From NCBI RefSeq assembly GCF_008632335.1, contig NZ_VWXX01000032.1, positions 1 to 47,469 on the forward strand: 47,469 nt of DNA, written 5' to 3'. The position numbers and the translations under genes are program-made. The notes beneath the pieces were generated by a model, which searched no databases, was not told where the DNA came from, and worked only from the letters and a program-made list of their open reading frames with translations. Positions 35,377 through 43,192 of the stretch are shown piece after piece (position 1 is the first letter of the stretch; every line of letters starts with the position of its first letter). This DNA is from Thiohalocapsa marina (GTDB taxonomy: Bacteria > Pseudomonadota > Gammaproteobacteria > Chromatiales > Chromatiaceae).

Positions 35377-37063
35377 GACTACGACGACCAAGAATCCAGC
35401 TCTTCGACGAATGCGGGAAATTCTCGACGAAAAGTACTTCTATAAGGTGGAGTACTTTGAAGGCCGCACGCAATTTATCCTTATTGGAGATGACCCTTCT
35501 TTTGGCGAAAACGCACTTTGCTTTGAGGTTTACCCAGGAGCACCTTTTTGTCTTTTTGTCGCAACCGCATCGAACCCTCCCAAGAAGATTAAAGATAAAG
35601 CATTAAGTCATGCCCTAGCAACCGAGACAATAGGCACTGTCGCGTTTTTTTCTCACGACAATGAAGATTTTGAAGTTCTAAGGAGACGTTATCGAGACGA
35701 CAAATTCGAAACAGTACATGGCATCGAATATTACTATAAGGGTTCGGCTGGCGGCGCATTACGTTTATTCGAGGAAGGCGCTGAATATCAAGCCTCCAGT
35801 ACCTCACAAACGGCTAACTTAATTCCCATAACCAATAAGCTAGAGAACATTTTTTTCGAGATTCATTCGGCAATGCGCGACATTGATGGACTCCATGCAG
35901 ATGCCGCCCTCGAAGAACTTTGCAAACTCCTATATCTAAAGGCATATTTAGAAGAACAAGAGTCGATACTTCCTATTTCACGTGTTACTTCAACATCTTT
36001 TGGCACTATTGAGGAGTATGCATCGTGTTTACGCGCACTCTATCGCGAAGCGATTAATTATGATTTGCGTGTCTTTCGGTTAAAGATCCCTGAATATGAA
36101 CGCTCTAGAGGAGTCTTTGACCTGCCCATCTTTCTTTCGAGTTCTGCATTAGTAAAGTCATTCCAGCTCATCGAAGAGTTTTCTTTGACCCGATCCGACA
36201 CGGACCTGAAAGGTCGCGCGTTCCAAAAAGTATTGAGCAAGTCAGTGCGGTCTGGCATGGGACAATACTTTACGCCAGCGCAAGTGTGTCAACTAATGGT
36301 AGAAATAGCGGCACCCACAAGTTCCGAACTAATCTTAGATCCATTTTGCGGTTCTGGTCATTTTCTTACAGAGTCTCTTTCATATGTTCGTCATTCAGCC
36401 CCGGACCACACTAAGGAATACCATGAGTTTGCGTTCGGAAAACTTCATGGAATTGAGAAAAGCGACAGGATGACTCGTATAGCGATGACCGATATGCGCC
36501 TCAATGGGGATGGGCACTCAAATATCCGTTGCACAGATGCTTTATTGGATTTCAGAAACTATCCGGATTTGAAACCAGAAAGTTTTGACTTGGTTTTGAC
36601 TAATCCGCCATTTGGTTCAATTCTAGGCGTCGAAGCATTCTCAGGTTTAGCCAAATTTTCATTGGCACAAGGGCGCAAAAAGGTACCTCTCGAAATTGTA
36701 GGTCTGGAAAGATCAATTCAGTTTCTGCGGCCAGGAGGTCGCATTGGAATTGTATTGCCAGAAAGTATTTTTAATGCGGAATCTCTTAAGTACGTAAGAG
36801 AGTGGCTGTTAAGCAAGTTAGCTATACGGATAGTTATTGATCTTCCTAATGAGACCTTTGCGCCATTTGGAGCAAATGTGCGCAGCGGAATACTTCTTGG
36901 AAGAAAATTGCGGCCTGGCGAAGGTGCTACGAAGAACCATAAAGTGTGCATGATCCGAATTGACAATCTTGGTTATGATGCGGCTGGGCGTGAAACAAGC
37001 AATTCAGAGATAGCGGAAGCCATTAAAACAGCTAAACGATTCTTGCAAAAGGAAGGCTGGTAA
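35375..37063 (+). CDS. N6-adenine DNA methylase, HsdM-like (cassette 2)
   Basis: A 562-residue protein from the ATG at 35375. Residues of about 1-230 form a domain I do not recognise. From about 265 it is an HsdM-like N6-adenine methylase: FQKVLSKSVRSGMGQYFTPA, SAM motif I DPFCGSGHF from residue 322, catalytic NPPF from residue 410, and FLRPGGRIGIVLPESIFN. Immediately downstream is a one-domain HsdS-like gene (stop and start abut). The N-terminal domain has an alpha/beta pattern (LCFEVYPGAPFCLFVA...TVAFFSHDNEDFEV) faintly like HsdR N-terminal folds, without a convincing D..ExK. DNA is AT-rich compared with the flanks, so it is horizontally acquired. It lies in reverse orientation in the cassette. 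Confidence 0.9.
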   Translation: MTTTTKNPALRRMREILDEKYFYKVEYFEGRTQFILIGDDPSFGENALCFEVYPGAPFCLFVATASNPPKKIKDKALSHALATETIGTVAFFSHDNEDFEVLRRRYRDDKFETVHGIEYYYKGSAGGALRLFEEGAEYQASSTSQTANLIPITNKLENIFFEIHSAMRDIDGLHADAALEELCKLLYLKAYLEEQESILPISRVTSTSFGTIEEYASCLRALYREAINYDLRVFRLKIPEYERSRGVFDLPIFLSSSALVKSFQLIEEFSLTRSDTDLKGRAFQKVLSKSVRSGMGQYFTPAQVCQLMVEIAAPTSSELILDPFCGSGHFLTESLSYVRHSAPDHTKEYHEFAFGKLHGIEKSDRMTRIAMTDMRLNGDGHSNIRCTDALLDFRNYPDLKPESFDLVLTNPPFGSILGVEAFSGLAKFSLAQGRKKVPLEIVGLERSIQFLRPGGRIGIVLPESIFNAESLKYVREWLLSKLAIRIVIDLPNETFAPFGANVRSGILLGRKLRPGEGATKNHKVCMIRIDNLGYDAAGRETSNSEIAEAIKTAKRFLQKEGW

Positions 37064-37729
37064 ATGAAAGCTAAAGCAGTTTCTATCTCTGAATTAATTG
37101 AACTCGGCAAATGGCGAGCCGACCTTCATGTGCACGAAGACGCGGAAATAAAATCTGAGAATTTCGAGCTCGTTCGACTCAGTGAAATCGTGATTGAATC
37201 TAAAACCGCGAGGAACCCCTCCGAGTCCGGCCAAGATGGGTTTTACTATATAGGTCTTGAGCATGTTGAATCCATAACAGGCGACTCGCAAGGTATTTCG
37301 ATTGTAACTAGTGAACACATTCGATCCCGATCAAAAGTGTTTACCCAAGGAGATATTCTTTACGGTCGCCTTCGCCCTTACTTGAGAAAAGCTCTCTACG
37401 TTGAGCCGCCTTATACAAATGGACTTTGTTCGACAGAGTTTATTGTGCTCAAGGCAAAAACCCAATTCATATTGCCATTGTTTCTTCGCGAAATTCTTGT
37501 TTCTGACGCTGTAACGGAACTTGTTTCAAGATTGCAAGCTGGCGCTGCTTTGCCACGGGTTTCTTCGAAAGATTTACTAAATATATGTATTCCGGTTCCT
37601 CCTTTGAAGTATCAAGAAGAGTGTGTTGCAAAAATTGAACGTTTCAGAAAACAAAGGCGAGAACTGCTCTTAAAGGCTAATGCGCTTACCGAAGAAGGAC
37701 AAAAGCTCGTATCCGAGGTATTCGACTAA
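37064..37729 (+). CDS. half-size HsdS-like specificity subunit (cassette 2)
   Basis: A 221-residue protein with a single target-recognition domain: DGFYYIGLEHVE, FTQGDILYGRLRPYLRKALYVE, GLCSTEFIVLKAK, then LQAGAALPRVSSKDLLNICIPVPPLKYQEECVAKIE, which is the standard end of a Type I S-subunit domain with its spacer helix. Full HsdS proteins have two domains (about 400 residues), so this one would have to dimerise and would be expected to recognise a symmetric bipartite site. Its start abuts the methylase stop (TAAATG). It is convergent with the nuclease gene, 16 bases away. Confidence 0.9.
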   Translation: MKAKAVSISELIELGKWRADLHVHEDAEIKSENFELVRLSEIVIESKTARNPSESGQDGFYYIGLEHVESITGDSQGISIVTSEHIRSRSKVFTQGDILYGRLRPYLRKALYVEPPYTNGLCSTEFIVLKAKTQFILPLFLREILVSDAVTELVSRLQAGAALPRVSSKDLLNICIPVPPLKYQEECVAKIERFRKQRRELLLKANALTEEGQKLVSEVFD

Positions 37730-37745
37730 CATACTAATAATCCAT

Positions 37746-38579
37746 TCATTTTATTGCGCGGGCTACCCTTGGAAAATTCCGCGCCATAAAATCAAGGAAC
37801 CTTGCCTTGGTAGGATCGGAAGCATATTCCTTTTTCAGAATATCCTTTCCGGTTTTTCCTCGCGAACCAAGCATTCGCAGCATGCCGCCGAAATTCGCGG
37901 CATATGACACGCCCGCTCCTTTAGCTGATTCAGGACCAGAACGACGTTCACGAACACCTGACGCATTCAATGGCTCACCAACATGGGCACAACTATGTAT
38001 AGCGCAGCCATCTGGACAATTGCCTTTCTGAATGAAACTACCGCCTCTCTCTAAGTGTAGCGCATCCCTCAATTGTGCAATGGGCAAAGCGTAGCCAACG
38101 AAATAGTCGAGAATAGCTGGATATACATTTCTTGGTTGGTCATTTATTGATTTCCAATCCCAAAGAAACACTGCAAGTAATTCGTTCTCCGCAAATTCAT
38201 GCTGGAGCCTATCAAAGTGCGCCTTTGATTCATCAGCCGAGGCAACCATGGATTTCACTTCAACACGAAATAACTCACCTTTTTTTGTTTCTGGATTCCA
38301 CTCCTCCCCCCTAAGTATGCACGCGAAATCGTTATACTCATGACCATATATCCACCCAAGTTCAAATGATACATCCTGATCTTTCTTGAGAATGCCGTTT
38401 AGGTGAAACCCCCATAGCGCCTCAATAACACTGCCCATGCCGCTTCCAATGCGCCCCCCGCGGGTATGGAAGACTTGCTCCGTAAATACATTTACAGCAT
38501 CGACTGTAACATGGGTGCTCGTTATGATTCTGTCAGCAGCAGAATGCGCTAGTGATCGTCTGTTATTTTGCTTTGCCAT
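37746..38579 (-). CDS. PD-(D/E)XK nuclease candidate (cassette 2)
   Basis: A 277-residue protein with a PD-(D/E)XK-like core: helix GMGSVIEALWGFHLN with E53, then HEYNDFACIL with D84, then FRVEVKSM with E107 and K109. The C-terminal half has a Cys/His cluster (NCPDGCAIHSCAHVGE) that may bind zinc. No helicase or ATPase motif exists, so it is not an HsdR. It starts 18 bases after the attC core, in normal cassette orientation, and faces the methylase and specificity genes. I infer it is the restriction component of this module. I do not recognise a named family. Confidence 0.75.
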   Translation of the reverse strand: MAKQNNRRSLAHSAADRIITSTHVTVDAVNVFTEQVFHTRGGRIGSGMGSVIEALWGFHLNGILKKDQDVSFELGWIYGHEYNDFACILRGEEWNPETKKGELFRVEVKSMVASADESKAHFDRLQHEFAENELLAVFLWDWKSINDQPRNVYPAILDYFVGYALPIAQLRDALHLERGGSFIQKGNCPDGCAIHSCAHVGEPLNASGVRERRSGPESAKGAGVSYAANFGGMLRMLGSRGKTGKDILKKEYASDPTKARFLDFMARNFPRVARAIK

Positions 38580-38596
38580 TGGTACCCGTTTTTTAT

Positions 38597-38683
38597 GCCC
38601 AACGTCAGCCTCAGCCGCTGCCTAAAGCGCTGCAAGCGAAGCGAGCGGCGCTTTAGGCAGTCGGCTGGAGGCTTTTGTTGGGC
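38597..38683 (-). other. integron attC site (87 bp)
   Basis: The ends are GCCCAAC (38597-38603) and GTTGGGC (38677-38683). The interior folds into a long, almost perfect stem: CTGCCTAAAGCGC pairs with GCGCTTTAGGCAG, inside GCCTCAGCCG/CGGCTGGAGGC. It separates cassette 1 from cassette 2. Confidence 0.93.
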
Positions 38684-38720
38684 CATAACACTTGCTACAT
38701 ACAGCTCGTAAGACCCGTAT

Positions 38721-40295
38721 TTACTGGCGGCAGCTAGTTCCGGGCGTCTCGACCCGGCAGTTCGCAAGCCAGACAGGAATCCTCTCCCAAGGTGCCAATG
38801 CCAGTTCACTATTCTCAGACAAAAGTTTGCAGTCTTCTGTGGTTTTCAGCAAATAGCGGGGTGGGGATGAATCCTGCAAGGCTATTGCTAGGCTAGGCAG
38901 TGACCAATTGTTGATAGCCGCGCCGGGATATTCAGACAGCCACTGCGGACGTGTCGTTTCCAGGTCGATACAGGTATCGTTTTGCGAAGGAAGGCTGGCA
39001 ATTAGATTTGCGCCTACAATATTCCACACCACTGCCTTAACGAAAATCACAACGAGGTAGAGGGCTGCCAACCAAGCAGCAAATGCAAGACGTTGAGGTA
39101 GGAGGGCACGCGCCCGTTTCATACGGTCTATCGCTGCCAACACCAATATCATCACGAAAAAAAAGAATGTGGCTCCGGTCTTCAGGACAATGCCGTGTTC
39201 GAAGTACTGCGAAGCCAGCGAGCCAATCGCAAGGGTTGGCAAACTGAACAAGGTGATTTGCTGACTGGATAGTCTCATCTGACTGTAGCGGCTAGTCAGG
39301 AAGGCTATCAAGAGGCTGAGCAGCAAGACTACGACCAGAGCAATCATTCCGGCAATGGCGCCAGGGATAACAACATGACCGCTGCTGCTTTTTGTTGTTA
39401 GATACCAGAAAGCAGCACAAGCCACCGCAAATCCTGCCCACATTAACCGCCGCTGCAGCGCGCTATTGCTGTCCATAAACAAAATCAGGCCAATACCGCT
39501 GCTGGCCAGCAGAAGGAACAGATTCTCTGGACTGGTCTTGAAAAAATAACCCGAAACGCTCTGTGAGGTCTCGTAACGAGACGTATACAAAAGTGACCAT
39601 CCGAGCTTGCCTAGAAAAAGCGTAGTGAACGCCAAGGATATCTGGAAGTATTGCTTGCGTTCTATTTTGCGTAACAAGGCTAGACCAACGCTAATCATAC
39701 CTAACGTGAAAAACTCTCCTGCTACCAATGGATGTAACGTAAACAGCAACGGCGTAGTGAAAAGAAATGCTAACCAGAATTTCCTACTGCACGGGTAAAG
39801 CAAGACGCTCAAGTACAAGGGCAGAACAAGTTGCAATGAAATCAACAGTTCGGATACCCAGGAAAAATTCACAGTATTTACGAAAAGTATATACAGCGCT
39901 GGCCAGATGAAGAGTTCTGGACTGTCCCGCCGTACAACGAGCCACGATAATAAGAGGGCAAGAGCGGGTACCAGAGCGTAGCCGAGTCCAAACAACAGTC
40001 TAACGTCAGGTAAAGCAAGTCCATGGGTTGCCCCAAGTAACGCGGGAAGTTGAAACAACCCTGCAGCATGCCGAAAATGAGGGGTCAATGGCTCCTGGAA
40101 GTAGTACAATTTGATAAAGTAGTAAGCACCGTCTTGGAATAATGGAAGAGAGTTGGTGGCGGCGATCCCCCCTGCAACTGCCGTAAGGATTATGGCCAAT
40201 GACGCCAGCCATGTATTGATGCGTGAAGAACCGTCTGGCGCAAAGAGGTTATTGCAGATTAGATTATGGAAACGTAGTTTGGAAAACATGGCCAT
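38721..40295 (-). CDS. polytopic membrane protein, GT-C-like (cassette 1)
   Basis: A 524-residue protein with about 12 membrane helices (residues 30-440) and a soluble C-terminal domain of about 80 residues holding three or four Cys, probably periplasmic. The segment SLPLFQDGAYYFIKLYYFQE in the first extracytoplasmic loop has an acidic residue placed like the catalytic Asp of GT-C glycosyltransferases, and the overall layout fits that fold; no family is recognised. The start is the ATG at 40295, with AGGA about 12 bases upstream; GTG at 40301 is possible. It is the array's first cassette, next to the integrase, so probably the latest acquired. DNA is AT-richer than flanking genes. Confidence 0.8.
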   Translation of the reverse strand: MAMFSKLRFHNLICNNLFAPDGSSRINTWLASLAIILTAVAGGIAATNSLPLFQDGAYYFIKLYYFQEPLTPHFRHAAGLFQLPALLGATHGLALPDVRLLFGLGYALVPALALLLSWLVVRRDSPELFIWPALYILFVNTVNFSWVSELLISLQLVLPLYLSVLLYPCSRKFWLAFLFTTPLLFTLHPLVAGEFFTLGMISVGLALLRKIERKQYFQISLAFTTLFLGKLGWSLLYTSRYETSQSVSGYFFKTSPENLFLLLASSGIGLILFMDSNSALQRRLMWAGFAVACAAFWYLTTKSSSGHVVIPGAIAGMIALVVVLLLSLLIAFLTSRYSQMRLSSQQITLFSLPTLAIGSLASQYFEHGIVLKTGATFFFFVMILVLAAIDRMKRARALLPQRLAFAAWLAALYLVVIFVKAVVWNIVGANLIASLPSQNDTCIDLETTRPQWLSEYPGAAINNWSLPSLAIALQDSSPPRYLLKTTEDCKLLSENSELALAPWERIPVWLANCRVETPGTSCRQ

Positions 40296-40401
40296 GTACA
40301 CAATATGTCCTATATATAAGTAGCATTATAGTGACAAGCATCAAGAGATTTAATCTTCTTTTGATGCCTCATAAAATCAGCAAGAGTGGCTATTTATTGA
40401 C

Positions 40402-40446
40402 GCCCAACAGTGTTCTTAGACTGACGGTGGCGTGCGTATCAGTCTA
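40402..40446 (-). other. attI-like recombination region
   Basis: The core GCCCAAC (40402-40408; GTTGGGC on the minus strand) lies where cassette 1 meets the integrase flank. Next to it an 8-bp inverted repeat, TAGACTGA (40417-40424) with TCAGTCTA (40439-40446), spaced by 14 bases, could be an integrase or repressor binding site. It lies just upstream of intI, the normal position of attI. Confidence 0.65.
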
Positions 40447-40493
40447 GTTTTGCTATGCTTGAGGTGAGCCTAGCACGCCAGCGAGCTTTGTCA

Positions 40494-41918
40494 ATGCCCA
40501 ATCCACACTCCGGGTTTTTCCGGTCGCCCACGCCAACGGAGGCGCTTCGCCCCCAGGCCCCCTCCCACCCCACCCCCTCCGGCTGGGAGCGCTACCTTGC
40601 GCTGCTTCGGCGTGAGCGCGTCCCTGAGCACCAACGCCGCTGGTATGTCCTTCGCGCCGAGGCCTTCATCGCCGCGGTGCGGCCGACGCGGATGCGGCAG
40701 GTGAGCGCGGATCAGGTCACGGCGTTCCTCACGCGCTATCCCCGTGAGCACCGGCTCACGGGCTGGCAGTTTCGTCAGCTGGTCGATGCGCTGCAATGGC
40801 TGTTGGTCGATCTAAGTGGAAACGAGGCCGCGGCGAGGTTGGATTGGGACTATTGGCGCTCGGCCGGCGAGACATTGACGGCGGATCATCCGACGGTGGC
40901 GGCGGCGTTGCCGGCAGAAGAGGCGGTCGAGCAGGCGTCGCGCTTCGCCAGCGCGGCGGAGCAGTGGCCGTTGCTGAAAGACATGGCCCGGGTGATGCGC
41001 TCGCGTCGGTATGCGATCCGCACCGAGCAGACCTATCTGGATTGGTGCCATCGTTTCCTGCTGTTCTGCCGGAACAAGCCGCCTGAGACAGTGCAGGCCG
41101 CGGATGTCGAGGCCTTCCTGACCCATCTGGCGGTGGACCGACAGGTGTCGGTGAGCACCCAGAGTCAGGCGCTGAACGCCTTGGTGTTCTTGTTTCGCTA
41201 CGTGCTTAAGCGTACGCCGGAGCAGATGCAGTTTCGCTATGCGCGGCGCGAGCGCAAGGTGCCGGTGGTGTTATCGGCGGACGAGCTGCGGTCGCTGTTC
41301 GAGCGGCTGCCGGCGCACTATGCGCTGATGGCGCGGCTGATGTATGGGACTGGAATGCGGCTGATGGAGGCGATTCGTCTGCGGGTCGGGGACCTGGACT
41401 TCGGCAGCGGCCGGGTCATCGTGCGCAGCGGCAAGGGTGGTAAGGATCGGGTTGTGCCCTTGCCGCAGCGCTTGGAGGTGCCGTTGAAGGCGCACCTGGA
41501 AGCGGTCAAGGCACTGCACGACGACGATCTGGCCGCCGGGGTCGGGGCCGTGTCTCTGCCGGGGGCCTTGGCGCGGAAGTCACCGAACGCACCGCGGGAG
41601 TGGGTCTGGCAGTATGTGTTTCCGAGCCCGAATCTGTCGCGCGACCCGAAAGGCGGGGCGGTGCGCCGGCAGCATTTGAACGAGAGCGGTCTGCAGCGGG
41701 CGCTGAAGCAGGCCGGCCAGGCGGCGGGGATCGCCAAGCGGGTGAATTCACATTGTCTGCGGCATTCCTTTGCGACCCATCTGCTGCAGGCGGGGTACGA
41801 TATCCGTACGGTGCAGGAGTTGTTGGGGCACAAGGATGTGTCGACGACCATGATCTACACCCATGTGTTGAATCGGCCGGGGGTGGTTCCGGTGAAGTCG
41901 CCCGTGGATAGCCTTTGA
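40494..41918 (+). CDS. intI: integron integrase with N-terminal extension
   Basis: A 474-residue tyrosine recombinase from the ATG at 40494; another ATG at 40455 would add 13 residues. The catalytic set is complete: R289 ([14 protein letters not shown]), K314 (GKGGKDR), H420 and R423 (HCLRHSF), H446 (LGHKD) and Y455 (MIYTH). The IntI-specific insertion is present as [18 protein letters not shown]. IntI1 is 337 residues; here about 140 extra N-terminal residues include a second SAM-like helical region ([15 protein letters not shown], then [18 protein letters not shown]). It is transcribed away from the cassettes, as in mobile and most chromosomal integrons. It has high GC, like the host, so it is probably long resident. 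Confidence 0.95.
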   Translation: MPNPHSGFFRSPTPTEALRPQAPSHPTPSGWERYLALLRRERVPEHQRRWYVLRAEAFIAAVRPTRMRQVSADQVTAFLTRYPREHRLTGWQFRQLVDALQWLLVDLSGNEAAARLDWDYWRSAGETLTADHPTVAAALPAEEAVEQASRFASAAEQWPLLKDMARVMRSRRYAIRTEQTYLDWCHRFLLFCRNKPPETVQAADVEAFLTHLAVDRQVSVSTQSQALNALVFLFRYVLKRTPEQMQFRYARRERKVPVVLSADELRSLFERLPAHYALMARLMYGTGMRLMEAIRLRVGDLDFGSGRVIVRSGKGGKDRVVPLPQRLEVPLKAHLEAVKALHDDDLAAGVGAVSLPGALARKSPNAPREWVWQYVFPSPNLSRDPKGGAVRRQHLNESGLQRALKQAGQAAGIAKRVNSHCLRHSFATHLLQAGYDIRTVQELLGHKDVSTTMIYTHVLNRPGVVPVKSPVDSL

Positions 41919-42051
41919 CGGAACGGTGCGATTGCGGTTCGTCCAGGCAACAGAGCCAACCCAACAGGACGTCCGGGACGACCCGCGGGAGCGACGCTTG
42001 CGCGAAACGCTTACCCGTTGATGCTCATAGGGTAGGGTAGCGTCATGACCG

Positions 42052-42069
42052 GAGTATCCCCGATGGACT
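42052..42069 (+). repeat. second copy of the 18-bp motif
   Basis: Identical to 19387-19404. It lies 35 bases upstream of the HlyD-type gene, and its end forms a hairpin GGACT...AGTCC with the following 14 bases. Confidence 0.6.
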
Positions 42070-42103
42070 TTCGCAGCCAGTCCGGCAGGGCAGGAGTCGA
42101 TCG

Positions 42104-43186
42104 ATGCCAAGGCTGAAACGGATCAGGCTCTGGGGCCTGGCGCTGCTGCTGGCGGTCGCTGGCGGTGTCGCGCTCTATCTGGGCCTGGCGCATTCGCCGC
42201 GGCACGACACCGAGCGGCTGACGCTGTACGGCAACATCGACCTGCGCGTGGTCGATCTGGCCTTTGAGACCAGCGGACGCCTCAGCGCGCTGCTGGTCAG
42301 CGAGGGGGCGCGGGTTCAGCCGGGTCAATTGCTGGCGGTGCTCGATGATCGGCAGGCAGCCTTGAGCCGGGATGTCGCCCAGGCCCGCCTGGACAGCCAG
42401 CGCGCCGTGCTGGACCGACTCATCGCCGGCGCCCGCCCGGAGGAGATCGCCAAGCTCCGGGCGGACCTGGAGGCGGCGGCCACGGAGGCGCGCAACGCCG
42501 CGCGCCGGGCCGAGCGCAGCCGCGATCTGGCCGAGCGCAAGCTGGCCTCGCCGCAGGAATACGATGATGCGCGCACCGCCGCGGAGGCGGCCGAGGCCCA
42601 TGCAGTCGCAGCGCATGCGGCCCTGGACCTGGCCCTGGCCGGCAGCCGCGCCGAGGACATCAGCGCTGCCCGGGCGCAGCTTGCGGCGCTGGAATCGGAG
42701 CTGGCGCTGGCCGGCGTGCAGTTCGGCTATACCCGACTGCACGCCCCGGCCTCCGGCGTGGTGCAGAATCGCCTGCTCGAGCCCGGCGACATGGCGGCGC
42801 CGGATCGGCCCGTCTTTACGCTGGCCCTGACCTCACCGCTCTGGGCGCGGGTCTACCTGGCCGAGCGCGACCTCGGGCGCGTGCGGCCGGGGCAGCCGGC
42901 GCGGGTCTACAGCGACAGCTACCCGGGCAAGGCCTACCCGGGCTGGGTCGGCTATATCGCCCCGAGCGCCGAGTTCACGCCCAAGACGGTCCAGACCACC
43001 GAGCTGCGCGCGGACCTGGTCTACCAGGCAAGGGTCTATGTCTGCGACCCGGACGCCGAGCTGCGCCTGGGCATGCCCGTGACCGCCGAGATCGACCTGG
43101 CCGCCGAGCCGCTGTCGGCGCCGGGCTGCGCACCTGGGCTGGCCGATGGCCCGGCTGGCGGACTGGACCAGTTTGGACATGACTGA
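42104..43186 (+). CDS. HlyD-family adaptor of the second exporter (YbhG-like)
   Basis: A 360-residue periplasmic membrane-fusion protein. One N-terminal membrane anchor (LALLLAVAGGVALYLGLA, residues about 12-30), the lipoyl-like half TLYGNIDLRVVDLAFETSGR, an Ala/Glu-rich coiled coil (about 85-200) and LHAPASGVVQNRLLEPGDM with a C-terminal barrel follow the YbhG pattern. AGGAG lies 8 bases before the ATG. The Lys-Thr-Val-Gln-Thr-Thr segment near 290 is a typical YbhG signature. It precedes the ATPase gene by 6 bases and heads a four-gene operon equivalent to ybhGFSR. Confidence 0.92.
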   Translation: MPRLKRIRLWGLALLLAVAGGVALYLGLAHSPRHDTERLTLYGNIDLRVVDLAFETSGRLSALLVSEGARVQPGQLLAVLDDRQAALSRDVAQARLDSQRAVLDRLIAGARPEEIAKLRADLEAAATEARNAARRAERSRDLAERKLASPQEYDDARTAAEAAEAHAVAAHAALDLALAGSRAEDISAARAQLAALESELALAGVQFGYTRLHAPASGVVQNRLLEPGDMAAPDRPVFTLALTSPLWARVYLAERDLGRVRPGQPARVYSDSYPGKAYPGWVGYIAPSAEFTPKTVQTTELRADLVYQARVYVCDPDAELRLGMPVTAEIDLAAEPLSAPGCAPGLADGPAGGLDQFGHD

Positions 43187-43192
43187 CCTGAT

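Noticed and set aside
40796-41086. alternative plus-strand frame inside intI
   Set aside because: Overlaps the integrase core in another frame with Gly/Arg-rich composition and no motif.
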